Assembly (NCBI GenBank): GCA_017623295.1
Contig: JAGAPK010000010.1
Span: 1 to 43,980, forward strand
Direction: 5' to 3'
Source of the DNA: Lachnospiraceae bacterium
Lineage (GTDB): Bacteria; Bacillota; Clostridia; Lachnospirales; Lachnospiraceae
DNA: 43,980 nt
Shown here: in pieces, positions 35,485 through 43,980 of the stretch
How the letters are laid out: the number at the start of each line of letters is the position of its first letter
Position numbering within the stretch: the first letter of the stretch is position 1
The notes under the pieces: generated by a model
Databases searched by the model: none
Seen by the model: the letters and a program-made list of their open reading frames with translations, nothing else
Told to the model about the DNA's origin: nothing
Program-made: the position numbers and the translations under genes

Positions 35485-37242
35485 TCAATAACTCTTCGTA
35501 CTATTATAATCCATCTTTTCCAAATAAGGAAGGATATTTTCAAAAAGCTGCTTTATAACCGGTGCCGCAATCTGCCCTCCATAATATAATCCTTGCGGAT
35601 TGTTGATAATCGCAATCGCAAGCACCTGTGGATTATCTGCCGGAGCAAATCCCAGAAAAGAAGCAATGTATTTCCCACTGCCTCGCGGCAAAGTCTGACT
35701 GGTTGCTGTTTTGCCACCAATTCGATAGCCTTCCACATAACCATTTTTGCCGCCACCGTTCTCTACGACCTGTTCCAGAATATAACGCATCGTTGCTGAG
35801 GTTTCTTCTGATACAATGTTATCTTTTACCTGATAAGCAAAGGACTGACTGTCACTGCCATCCGTATTGGCTACCCGCACCCCGAAATGAGGTGTTACGC
35901 GCCTGCCTCCGTTAATAATAGAAGAAACGGTTACCGCCAGCTGAATCGGTGTTATCTGAAAAGATTGACCAAAAGAAATGGTAGCCAGCTCCACTTCTCC
36001 GATATTTTCTTTCTGATGCATAATGGTAGCCGCTTCTCCCGGCAAATCAATTCCGGTCTTATCAAGCAATCCAAACTGCTTAAAATATTTATAGTAATTA
36101 TCGACACCCAATCTAAGTCCCACTGTAACGAATACCGGATTACAGGAATTCATAGTCGCCTGCACAAAATCTTCTGCTCCATGCCCGGTTGTTTTGTGAC
36201 ATCGTATTCTTCTATCTCCTACCATAACGTAACCCGGACAATTAAAGGTATCACTTGTGGTAACAACACCTTCTTCCAATGCAGCAGATGCTGTAATGAT
36301 TTTGAAGGTAGAACCGGGTTCATAGGTGTCATTGATGCATCCATTACGCCACATAGCATTTAGAAGTTCCTGCTTCTTCTCTTCCGTAAGTCCCTCTGTA
36401 TCCACCGTATCCGGCAATGTATAAGGATTATTTAAATCAAACTCCGGTACATTTACCATTGCCAGAATTTCCCCATTCTGTGGGTTCATAACCAGAATGG
36501 ACACACTATCTGCCTGCTTTGTTTCCATTGTCTGTAAAGCAAGCTGTGTTGCATAACTCTGAATGTTCATATCAAGACTTATATATAAATCTTTTCCATT
36601 GACCGGTTCTACACGTTCTTCGCCCGCTTCGGATACTTCCACACCTTTGGCATCTGTTACCGTTAAAATCGTTCCCGCTTCCCCTTGTAAATATTCCTCA
36701 TAAATAACTTCCAGACCGATTATTCCCTGATTATCTCCCCCGGTAAATCCAAGTACCTTCGAGGCCAACGAATCATATGGGTAATATCGTTTGTAGTCTT
36801 CATCTACTTTGACTCCGGCAAGTTCATATTGTCTGATAATATCACCGGTTTCTTTATCAACGTTACTCTTGATTTTCTCTATGGAAGAATACTTTTCTAC
36901 CCGCTTACGCACATATTCTTCCGATAAGTCCAGTTCCTTTGACAGCACAGCAATAACCTCTTCGGCATCTTCAATCTGATTATGTATGACAGAAATGGTG
37001 CATACTGTCTTATTATCTGCCAACACTTCTCCGTTAGCATCAATAATCCTTCCCCGTGCTGCCTTAATAGTTCTCTCTCGCTCATGTAGTTCTTTCGCCT
37101 TCTGCGTATAATACTCAGACTGAAAAACCATCAGATAAACCAATCTGCCTATCAGCCCCATAAAAATAGCCAGACAAATAAACATAACGGCAACTGTTTT
37201 GTTCCGGTGAAAAGTTTTATGCAAATTTTCTTTCTCTTTCAT
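35485..37242 (-). CDS. Class B penicillin-binding protein (FtsI/SpoVD family), KTA active-site variant
   Basis: 585 residues. A membrane anchor (about 15-40), a PBP dimer domain (about 45-210) and a transpeptidase domain (about 235-585). Catalytic motifs: SxxK in YEPGSTFK (S311, K314), SxN in SCN (S366) and the third motif as KTA (K511-T-A) in RIGGKTATSQTLPRG, where KTG or KSG is the rule. No PASTA domain. The start is ATG 37242 rather than an upstream GTG. It is between the larger PBP and mraY. One of the pair probably serves division and the other sporulation; sequence alone does not settle which. Confidence 0.92.
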   Translation of the reverse strand: MKEKENLHKTFHRNKTVAVMFICLAIFMGLIGRLVYLMVFQSEYYTQKAKELHERERTIKAARGRIIDANGEVLADNKTVCTISVIHNQIEDAEEVIAVLSKELDLSEEYVRKRVEKYSSIEKIKSNVDKETGDIIRQYELAGVKVDEDYKRYYPYDSLASKVLGFTGGDNQGIIGLEVIYEEYLQGEAGTILTVTDAKGVEVSEAGEERVEPVNGKDLYISLDMNIQSYATQLALQTMETKQADSVSILVMNPQNGEILAMVNVPEFDLNNPYTLPDTVDTEGLTEEKKQELLNAMWRNGCINDTYEPGSTFKIITASAALEEGVVTTSDTFNCPGYVMVGDRRIRCHKTTGHGAEDFVQATMNSCNPVFVTVGLRLGVDNYYKYFKQFGLLDKTGIDLPGEAATIMHQKENIGEVELATISFGQSFQITPIQLAVTVSSIINGGRRVTPHFGVRVANTDGSDSQSFAYQVKDNIVSEETSATMRYILEQVVENGGGKNGYVEGYRIGGKTATSQTLPRGSGKYIASFLGFAPADNPQVLAIAIINNPQGLYYGGQIAAPVIKQLFENILPYLEKMDYNSTKSY

Positions 37243-37314
37243 CCGACAGAAAAACCTCACAAAAAGGTATTAATATAATTTATTACCGTTTTCATGAGGT
37301 TATTCTTCTGAACT

Positions 37315-39624
37315 TTATTCTTCACCTTCGTCTTCTGTATCTTCTACTGATTCTTCGCTTTGTCCTTCTTCCGATGCTTCTCCACCGGAAATAAGACTAC
37401 CACCGTTTACAACTGTTCCGGTTTCCGGATCTACTAAATTTCCGGTGTCCGGGTCTTTCAAATATCCAGTTTCCGGGTCTACCGGGAATTCTTTCCATCT
37501 ATCTGTATCTACGGTTTCTTCAGAAGTTCCTTCTTCACCGGTTCCCTCTTCGGCTGTTCCTTCCTGACCTGCTCCCTCTGTACCGGAAGTTTCTCCGGTA
37601 TCTCCTTCGGTTTCGCTGCCATCAGCACCTTCAGAAGTTCCTTCTTCGCCTTCGGTTCCTTCCTCCGTTGCAGTCTGTTGCATCGTAATCTGCATCTGCA
37701 TTTCTTCTAATTCAGCTCTTTCTTCATCAGACAGTTCTTCTGTCATAAAGATATTCAGATAAGGAAGCACTTCTGTTAATACCTTGCGCACAATTCTGGT
37801 TGCATGCTTTGCATCATGCTGAAATGCAACGTTTGGTCTGTCTACTACTACATAAATCGCAATCTGCGGATCATCTGCCGGTGCATAGCCCATGAAAGAT
37901 ACGACATATTCATTGTTACCACGCGGAAGTGTTTCGGCAGTTCCTGTCTTACCGCCAATCATATAACCAGCCGGTCTTGCAGTCTTACCGGTTCCGTTTT
38001 CTCCGGTAACAACCAGATTACAATACTCCAGTATCTTATCACTGGTAGACTGGGATACAGTCTGTTTTAACACTCTTGGCTCAATGTTTTCTATGGTAGC
38101 CCCGTCATTGGTTGTAATTTTACTTACCATATGAGGTTCATAGTAATAACCACCATTGATAAGAGAACAAAAGCCGGTAATCATCTGAATCATCGTGGCA
38201 TTGAAACCTTGTCCGAAAGAGTTTGTAGCCAGTTCTGTCGGTCCAATCGTATCTTTGTTATATACCATTGATACGGTTCTTGTTTCACCGGCGAGGTCAA
38301 TATTTGTTTTTAAACCAAAACCAAACAAATGCTGATAATCAACATATTTATCCTGCCCCATTGCAAATGCTACATTCATAAGCACCACGTTACAGGAACG
38401 TTCAATTCCCTGTGCCACTGAAATATAACCATCACCATAAATCTGGTGACATTTGATATCATAATCACCTACATGAAGTTTTCCTTCACAATTATAGGAT
38501 TCATTACCGGTAATTGCTCCACATTCAATTGCTGCTGCAACGGTAAAAGGCTTGGCAACAGACCCCGGCTCATAAGTATCAACGATACAGAAATTTTTCC
38601 ATAAGGCATCCAGATGCTGATACATGGTTTCATCATCCATTTCATCAATCAGCTCTTTTGTCAGATATTCTCCTGTCTTTTTGCCTTTTTCATCTAATTG
38701 TGGCATACCAATCAGATTATCTGTATTTCTGACATCATTTAAATCATAGTTTGGATAGCTTGCCATCGCCAGGATATTACCGGTATCCACTTCCATGATG
38801 ATACATCCGATATTCTGTGCACCGTTACCCGCTCTGTAATTATCTTTGTATTCTTCGTTATATTCCTTTAAATATTTTTCAACAATGCCCTGAATATTTG
38901 CATCAATTGTTGTCTGAATATTATAGCCGTCTACTGCCGGAATGGTTGTCCTCTCCAAATTGGAATCATTGTTCAGATAGCCATACTCTCTTCCGTTCGT
39001 GCCACACAATACATCATTATAATATTCTTCCAGTCCATACTGTCCTGCATTATCACTTCTTGTAAAACCAATTACATCACAAGCAAGCGTACCATTTGGA
39101 TATTCTCTCTTATATTCATCTTCAAACCAGATACCCTTGATATAAGCTCCCGTTTCTTCATCATTCTTCAATTCCTGAAATTTCGCCACTTTATCATAAT
39201 CCAGTCGTTTCGCTAACACATAATAGGAAGATGTCGGATGCGTAGCAATATAGTTTCTGACTTCATTCGTATCAATACCAAATGCACTTCTAAGCGCATT
39301 TAATGTAGGTTCCAGATACTCCTCATCACTCAACAAAATTTTTGTGTCCAGAATAACATTATATACTTTATTGCTAACCGCCAATATCGTACCATTTGAA
39401 TCCACAATATTTCCACGCTTAAAAGGTATTGTCTTGGAATCATACTCCTGTTGCGACAATACCTGTTTTTTATACTCTTCTCCATTATCACGGTTAATCA
39501 GAAACAACCGTACACTTAACCCAACGAAAGCCATCAGTACTATCATAAATAGCACTAACAGCTTCTTCTGCATTTTCGTTGTAAATTTGTTGACGCGGTT
39601 ACGTCCATTATTTTGTCTGCTCAA
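37315..39624 (-). CDS. Class B penicillin-binding protein with acidic repeat tail
   Basis: 769 residues. Membrane anchor (about 20-43), PBP dimer domain (about 60-225), transpeptidase domain with SVAK (S355, K358), SCN (S410) and KTG (K559). After about residue 645 comes a low-complexity tail of about 120 residues made of Glu, Gly, Thr and Ser, then three DP[ED]TG units (DPETGYL, DPDTGNL, DPETGTV) and another acidic end. No PASTA repeats, which SpoVD and many Firmicute PBPs carry there. It lies directly after ftsL, the position of the divisional PBP (PbpB) in Bacillus, so it is my preferred candidate for the septal transpeptidase. Confidence 0.92.
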   Translation of the reverse strand: MSRQNNGRNRVNKFTTKMQKKLLVLFMIVLMAFVGLSVRLFLINRDNGEEYKKQVLSQQEYDSKTIPFKRGNIVDSNGTILAVSNKVYNVILDTKILLSDEEYLEPTLNALRSAFGIDTNEVRNYIATHPTSSYYVLAKRLDYDKVAKFQELKNDEETGAYIKGIWFEDEYKREYPNGTLACDVIGFTRSDNAGQYGLEEYYNDVLCGTNGREYGYLNNDSNLERTTIPAVDGYNIQTTIDANIQGIVEKYLKEYNEEYKDNYRAGNGAQNIGCIIMEVDTGNILAMASYPNYDLNDVRNTDNLIGMPQLDEKGKKTGEYLTKELIDEMDDETMYQHLDALWKNFCIVDTYEPGSVAKPFTVAAAIECGAITGNESYNCEGKLHVGDYDIKCHQIYGDGYISVAQGIERSCNVVLMNVAFAMGQDKYVDYQHLFGFGLKTNIDLAGETRTVSMVYNKDTIGPTELATNSFGQGFNATMIQMITGFCSLINGGYYYEPHMVSKITTNDGATIENIEPRVLKQTVSQSTSDKILEYCNLVVTGENGTGKTARPAGYMIGGKTGTAETLPRGNNEYVVSFMGYAPADDPQIAIYVVVDRPNVAFQHDAKHATRIVRKVLTEVLPYLNIFMTEELSDEERAELEEMQMQITMQQTATEEGTEGEEGTSEGADGSETEGDTGETSGTEGAGQEGTAEEGTGEEGTSEETVDTDRWKEFPVDPETGYLKDPDTGNLVDPETGTVVNGGSLISGGEASEEGQSEESVEDTEDEGEE

Positions 39625-39638
39625 ATAGTCACACCTAC

Positions 39639-40154
39639 TTATTCCGGAATGGAAGCCATCTGCTTCACATAATCACTGTTTTCACTTGTAAAGGTAACAA
39701 TCTGACCTTCCTGTGCATACTGCATACCCAGTTCCTGAATAGCAACTCTTTTTACCTCTTCCAAGTCTACGTTACTTGTTATTCTACTATATTCTTCATC
39801 ATTTGCAAGCTTTAAGTCATTTAATTCGCTTTCCAGAACAGAAATATTCTTGATACTGTTGGTAATGTCAGACTGCAATGAGATATAGCCTACCAAAATC
39901 CATCCGGTTGCTAATAATGCAACTGCCAAGAACAAAACATATCCTGCACTCATGCGCTCTGCTTTTTCTCTATTCTTTCTTGCTGCATTACTTAATTTCT
40001 TTTTGGGTTCTCTCTCTATTTCTCTGGTAACATCCAGTTTTCTAACAGCACTGCCCTGTACGTATCTACTGTTTGCTGTACTTCTGTTCTGAACGTTTCT
40101 ACTCTGTGCACTTCTTCCTGTTCTCTGGTTTGCTCTCCCCTGAGCTGTTGCCAT
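39639..40154 (-). CDS. ftsL: Cell division protein FtsL-like
   Basis: About 171 residues. A long basic Arg/Ser/Asn/Gln N-terminus (about 1-70), one membrane segment (about 78-100, SAGYVLFLAVALLATGWIL) and an extracellular coiled coil with leucine-type heptads (SVLESELNDLKLANDEE) then VKRVAIQELGM, the usual FtsL closing block. The ATG at 40154 follows AGAGAGGAAAG. Identification rests on fold and position between rsmH and a class B PBP. Confidence 0.85.
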   Translation of the reverse strand: MATAQGRANQRTGRSAQSRNVQNRSTANSRYVQGSAVRKLDVTREIEREPKKKLSNAARKNREKAERMSAGYVLFLAVALLATGWILVGYISLQSDITNSIKNISVLESELNDLKLANDEEYSRITSNVDLEEVKRVAIQELGMQYAQEGQIVTFTSENSDYVKQMASIPE

Positions 40155-40182
40155 ACTTTTTCTTTCCTCTCTACCCTGATTT

Positions 40183-41124
40183 TTAACTCCCAATTCGCTC
40201 AAATACTCTGAGCTTTGCACTTTTGGATCTCTTATTATGCTCTATTTCTTCCTCTGTCGGTAAAATCGGTTTTCGGGAAACTACTTTTCCCATTGATGCT
40301 TTTCCACAAACACATACCGGAAATTCCGGTGGACAAGTACATGGATTTTCATTTTTCTTAAAGGCCGATTTTACAATTCTGTCTTCTAATGAGTGGAATG
40401 TTATGATACAAAGCCTTCCACCCGGATTTAACATTTCGATAAAATCATCTAATGAATTTTTCAATACTTCTAATTCTCTATTGCATTCAATTCGAATCGC
40501 TTGAAACGTTTTCTTGGAAGGATGACCTCCTGTCGCACGCATCTTTGCCGGAATTGCTGCTTTGATGATTTCATTCAGTTCACCGGTTGTCTCAATAGGC
40601 TTGTCCGCTCTTGCTTTCACAATATGTTTCGCAATATTTTTAGCGAACTGGTCTTCTCCGTAATCCTTAATCACCCGGAAAAGTTCCATCTCCGAATAGG
40701 TATTTACGATATCTTTGGCACTGACGGATTGTCTTGTATCCATACGCATGTCCAAATCCGTATCATATTTATAAGAAAAACCTCGTTCTACATTATCAAG
40801 CTGATATGAGGAAACTCCTAAATCCAGAACAATTCCATCAACTTTATCGATTCCGATATTTTGTAAAGCTGTTTTGGCATTACAATAATTATCGCGAATA
40901 ATCGTCACTTTTTCGGAAAAAAGCTCTAATCTTTGACTTGCCGCCAAAATGGCTTCTCCGTCCTGGTCAATTCCGATTAGTCTTCCGTTCCCGGTTAACC
41001 TGGAGGCTATCTGATAAGAATGCCCTCCGCCTCCAAGTGTGCCATCCACATAAATTCCGTCCGGTTTTATCTTTAGATTTTCTATTGTTTCCTCTAAAAG
41101 AACTGATGTGTGTTTAAATTCCAT
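40183..41124 (-). CDS. rsmH: 16S rRNA (cytosine-1402-N4)-methyltransferase
   Basis: 313 residues. It methylates C1402 of 16S rRNA with S-adenosylmethionine. Marks are [13 protein letters not shown], the SAM motif [53 protein letters not shown] and [15 protein letters not shown]. Second gene of the mra/dcw operon, 46 bp after mraZ. Confidence 0.98.
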   Translation of the reverse strand: MEFKHTSVLLEETIENLKIKPDGIYVDGTLGGGGHSYQIASRLTGNGRLIGIDQDGEAILAASQRLELFSEKVTIIRDNYCNAKTALQNIGIDKVDGIVLDLGVSSYQLDNVERGFSYKYDTDLDMRMDTRQSVSAKDIVNTYSEMELFRVIKDYGEDQFAKNIAKHIVKARADKPIETTGELNEIIKAAIPAKMRATGGHPSKKTFQAIRIECNRELEVLKNSLDDFIEMLNPGGRLCIITFHSLEDRIVKSAFKKNENPCTCPPEFPVCVCGKASMGKVVSRKPILPTEEEIEHNKRSKSAKLRVFERIGS

Positions 41125-41170
41125 CTTATTTCCTTCGTTTCTTTTTTTGTGTAAGGTCAGATATCTCTTA

Positions 41171-41608
41171 CTAAATACCCAGTCCGAGTTCTGCCATATG
41201 CTCTGCTATTTCATCCATATCTTCATAAGTTGCCATTCCATCGAAGCGTTCCTTACTCCAAATTTCAATTCGGCTTGCTACACCAATCAGAACGACATCT
41301 TTATTCAACTCTGCAAACTCTCTCAGTACATTAGGCACCAGGATTCTACCCTGTTTATCTACCTCTACTTCTGCTGCTCCTGCCAGAAAGAAACGAACAA
41401 ACTGTCTGGCATCTTTATTTGTAAGCGGCAAGGATTTCAGTTTTTCTTCGAATGCATTCCACTCTGCGTTGTCATACACAAACAGACAGCCATCCAATCC
41501 TTTGGTTACAACGAATACGTCTCCTAACGCTTCTCTGAACTTAGACGGAATAATCAGCCTGCCTTTCGCATCAATTGTGTGATTGTATTCTCCCATAAAC
41601 ATCATCAA
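41171..41608 (-). CDS. mraZ: Transcriptional regulator MraZ
   Basis: 145 residues. A pair of SpoVT-AbrB-like folds with two DXXXR motifs: DAKGRLIIP near the N-terminus and DKQGRILVP in the middle. MraZ binds repeats upstream of its own operon and represses it in several bacteria. The first ATG (41608) has AGGTGA nearby; the next one is also possible. Four matching repeats lie at 41681-41718. Confidence 0.97.
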   Translation of the reverse strand: MMMFMGEYNHTIDAKGRLIIPSKFREALGDVFVVTKGLDGCLFVYDNAEWNAFEEKLKSLPLTNKDARQFVRFFLAGAAEVEVDKQGRILVPNVLREFAELNKDVVLIGVASRIEIWSKERFDGMATYEDMDEIAEHMAELGLGI

Positions 41609-41680
41609 TCACCTGCCATAAAGTGTCTGCCACGGTCTATGCTATCAAGTGTCTTAGTGAAAAATATAGTTTAAAATCTA

Positions 41681-41753
41681 CCACTTTGAACCACTTTATA
41701 CCACTTTCCACCACTTTTAATACAATTCTATAATAAAATAAGCCTTTATGCAA
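41681..41753 (-). promoter_or_regulatory. mra operon promoter and four-copy MraZ operator
   Basis: The minus strand has TTGCAT (41748-41753), a 17-bp spacer and TAGAAT (41725-41730). Four direct copies of AAAGTGG follow at exactly 10-bp steps (plus-strand CCACTTT at 41681, 41691, 41701, 41711). This matches the AAAGTGK MraZ boxes described in Mollicutes and the 10-bp period seen in E. coli. The operator covers the expected transcription start. Confidence 0.85.
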
Positions 41754-41798
41754 GCAAAATCAATATATTTTTGAAAAAAAGATATAAAAAAATTGCAC

Positions 41799-41834
41799 AA
41801 AAAAAGTGTTCCACTTTTTTCAAGTGAAACACTT
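41799..41834 (-). terminator. lgt terminator
   Basis: Minus-strand AAGTGTTTCACTT / AAGTGGAACACTT stem with one mismatch, followed by TTTTTTT. It isolates lgt from the mra promoter. Confidence 0.9.
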
Positions 41835-41874
41835 CTCTACCCTGCATCTTTTTTACAATTAACTTATTTTATGA

Positions 41875-42819
41875 TTATTCTGTTTTATTTTCTGTCATTT
41901 CTGATTCTTTGGTATTTTCAGTATTCTGACTATCATCAAGCGCCCCTGTGACTGTAGCTTTTCGCAGTCGCATACGAATAACTATTTCTGCTACTATCGC
42001 TATCACTACCAGAACAACCGCAAGCAGCTGTGAAACCGGAATCGTAGTTCCCATCAAATAAAGCTGGTCGGTACGGATTCCTTCTATCCAGAATCTCCCA
42101 AGTCCATAACCACCAAGATAAACAATCCACATCTCGCCTTCAAATTTCTTATGACTGCGATACAATAACATAATACATAACAATGCCAGATTCCAAAGAC
42201 TCTCATATAGGAATGTCGGATGCACCTGAATATAATTTGTACCGTCAACAATGTGCATTGCTATATTGGCTGAAATATCTCTGCTTCTGACCGCATCGAT
42301 TGGCAGACACATCGCAAGTAAAGAATCAGTATATTCACCAAAGACTTCTCGATTTGTGAAATTCCCCCATCTTCCGATAACCTGTCCCAATACCAGACCC
42401 GGCACACAAATATCTGCTATCTGTAAAAAGTTCAGTTTCTTAATGCGGCAATAAACAAATAACGTAATAAACGCTGCAATAACCGCTCCGTATATTGCCA
42501 TTCCACCATTTCGTGTATTGAATATCTGAAGCAGATCATCTTTATACATATCCCACGAAAAAATGACATAATAGAGTCTGCCGCCAATCACAGAAAAAAT
42601 AATCGCATAAATTATAAAATCCCATACGATATCCGGATTTACCTTTTCCAATTTCGCAACATGTGCTGCCAGCAAAACACCGGCTATAATGCCCAGTCCA
42701 ATCAGCACACCGTATAATGCAATTTCAAAGCCAAACACACTAAAAGTTTTTGGTACATTTTCCAGATAAATATTCCAATTCGGGAATGCGATATCCGTTG
42801 CATTCATAATATCTTTCAT
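41875..42819 (-). CDS. lgt: Prolipoprotein diacylglyceryl transferase
   Basis: About 314 residues, seven membrane segments. It moves diacylglycerol onto lipobox cysteines of prolipoproteins, needed for example by the tandem binding protein here (C21). Marks are YGVLIGLGIIAG, GGRLYYVIF, NGGMAIYGAVI and the signature GRWGNFTNREVFGE, then HPTFLYESLWNL. I prefer ATG 42819, with GAGGG upstream, over 42831. An acidic Thr/Glu C-terminal tail (about 290-314) is extra to the core. Its own terminator follows. Confidence 0.96.
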   Translation of the reverse strand: MKDIMNATDIAFPNWNIYLENVPKTFSVFGFEIALYGVLIGLGIIAGVLLAAHVAKLEKVNPDIVWDFIIYAIIFSVIGGRLYYVIFSWDMYKDDLLQIFNTRNGGMAIYGAVIAAFITLFVYCRIKKLNFLQIADICVPGLVLGQVIGRWGNFTNREVFGEYTDSLLAMCLPIDAVRSRDISANIAMHIVDGTNYIQVHPTFLYESLWNLALLCIMLLYRSHKKFEGEMWIVYLGGYGLGRFWIEGIRTDQLYLMGTTIPVSQLLAVVLVVIAIVAEIVIRMRLRKATVTGALDDSQNTENTKESEMTENKTE

Positions 42820-42894
42820 AATAGCCCTCATTTCTGCGCATGTTTCCTGCGCATAACGATATTGCCCCTCAAAGTCTTACAAACCACATACTAT

Positions 42895-43980
42895 TTAGAC
42901 GTTGAAACGGAATAAAATAACATCGCCATCCTGTACAACATATTCTTTTCCTTCCATGCCTACCAGACCTTTTTCTCTGGCTGCTGCAAGAGAGCCTTGC
43001 TCTAATAAGTCTTTGTAATTTACAACCTCTGCTTTGATGAAACCTCTTTCAAAGTCGGTATGTATTTTGCCGGCTGCCTGCGGTGCCTTTGTACCGATTT
43101 TGATTGTCCATGCTCTTGTTTCATCTTCTCCGGCTGTTAAAAAGCTCATCAGACCAAGAATATGATAGCTTGCTTTAATCAGTTTCTGCAGTCCGGATTC
43201 TTTTAATCCCAAATCTTCTAAGAACATTGCAGTTTCTTCTTCATCTAATTCCGCAATTTCCTGTTCAATCTGCGCACAGATAACAAATACTTCACTACCG
43301 TTTTCGGCTGCAAATTCTTTCACTTTTGCTACGCCTTCGTTATCAGCGCCGTCATTTGCCAAATCATCTTCTGCTACGTTTGCCGCGAAAATAACCGGTT
43401 TGTAAGTAAGCAGATTATAGGACGCCAGCAATGCCTGTTCGTCTTCGTCATCCGTTTCAAAACTTTTTGCAAGTTTTCCATCTTCCAGATGTGCTTTTAC
43501 CTTTTCCAACAAAGCAAGTTCTTTCGCCAGAGTTTTGTCCATTCTGGCACCCTTGCTTGTCTTAGCAATTCTTCTATCCAAAATCTCAATATCTGAGAAA
43601 ATAAGTTCCAAGTTAATTGTTTCAATATCACGAATCGGATTGATAGAACCGTCTACGTGTACAATATTGGAGTCTTCAAAACAACGTACCACATGTACAA
43701 TCGCATCTACTTCACGAATATTACTAAGGAACTGGTTTCCAAGACCTTCACCTTTGGAAGCACCTTTTACCAGACCGGCAATATCAACGAATTCAATCGT
43801 TGCCGGAGTTACTTTCTTAGACTGATACATATCACCCAATAATTTTAATCTTTCATCCGGTACAGCCACGATACCGATATTCGGGTCAATCGTACAAAAC
43901 GGATAGTTTGCAGATTCCGCTCCTGCCTTTGTCAAAGAATTGAATAATGTACTTTTTCCAACATTAGGTAATCCTACGAT
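42895..43980 (-). CDS. ychF: Redox-regulated ATPase YchF (5' end outside the window)
   Basis: 362 codons are visible and the start lies beyond the right edge; the full protein is about 365. Obg-family P-loop protein that prefers ATP over GTP. The frame at the edge reads [20 protein letters not shown], followed by [34 protein letters not shown] and [15 protein letters not shown] in the usual NKXD place, and the C-terminal TGS-like domain ending [14 protein letters not shown]. It binds ribosomes; its exact role is unsettled. A 60-bp gap separates it from lgt. Confidence 0.96.
   Translation of the reverse strand: MVGLPNVGKSTLFNSLTKAGAESANYPFCTIDPNIGIVAVPDERLKLLGDMYQSKKVTPATIEFVDIAGLVKGASKGEGLGNQFLSNIREVDAIVHVVRCFEDSNIVHVDGSINPIRDIETINLELIFSDIEILDRRIAKTSKGARMDKTLAKELALLEKVKAHLEDGKLAKSFETDDEDEQALLASYNLLTYKPVIFAANVAEDDLANDGADNEGVAKVKEFAAENGSEVFVICAQIEQEIAELDEEETAMFLEDLGLKESGLQKLIKASYHILGLMSFLTAGEDETRAWTIKIGTKAPQAAGKIHTDFERGFIKAEVVNYKDLLEQGSLAAAREKGLVGMEGKEYVVQDGDVILFRFNV

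Noticed and set aside
35457-35543. N-terminal extension of MraY
   Set aside because: It overlaps the PBP stop region, is Arg-rich and lacks a ribosome site; the family N-terminus begins at 35456.

Overview
The window is a chromosomal segment of a Gram-positive, endospore-lineage Clostridia, most likely a Lachnospiraceae. The reasons are the spoIIGA-sigE / sigG sporulation genes, a Firmicutes-type division and cell-wall (dcw) cluster with two class B PBPs, AT-rich intergenic DNA with strong AGGAGG ribosome sites, and lineage-type conserved proteins such as a DUF5688 protein and YmxH. The organism call is inference. Every gene except sigG reads on the minus strand, so operons run from high to low coordinates. 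I see no phage, IS element, CRISPR array or rRNA.

Right part (28.3-44 kb, read right to left): ychF (cut by the window edge), lgt, then mraZ-rsmH-ftsL-PBP-PBP-mraY-murD-ftsW-murA-ftsQ-ftsZ. This makes and assembles peptidoglycan precursor and the divisome. A four-copy MraZ operator precedes it. murE, murF and murG are not in the cluster.

Middle (20.6-28.3 kb): spoIIGA-sigE follow ftsZ behind a promoter with the 21-bp spacer and 0A-like boxes expected of Spo0A-activated spoIIG. A four-domain c-di-GMP response regulator and an inverted sigG come next, then a zinc-ribbon/SH3 membrane protein, ymxH, nrdR and two small unknown genes.

18-20.5 kb: yqeG-aroE-aroK-aroQ, three shikimate-pathway steps with overlapping frames.

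8-18 kb: a sugar-type ABC importer (ATPase-permease-binding protein) followed by an AraC-type response regulator, a YesM-type kinase with almost no extracellular sensor, a catalytically degenerate tandem ABC ATPase, and a ROK sugar kinase. The binding protein is itself a near-perfect tandem duplication. This transport/signalling cluster is the most unusual part of the window. I propose that the dead ATPase couples the importer to the kinase.

0-8 kb: efp, a DUF5688 gene, tRNA-Arg(CCG) with a long leader hairpin and apparent read-through into an SH3 membrane-protein gene, a small helical protein, gdhA, and an AgrA/AgrC-like pair. The kinase of that pair is split by a one-base shift at a G5 run. 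Matching 9-12-9 direct repeats lie before the pair and just beyond it.
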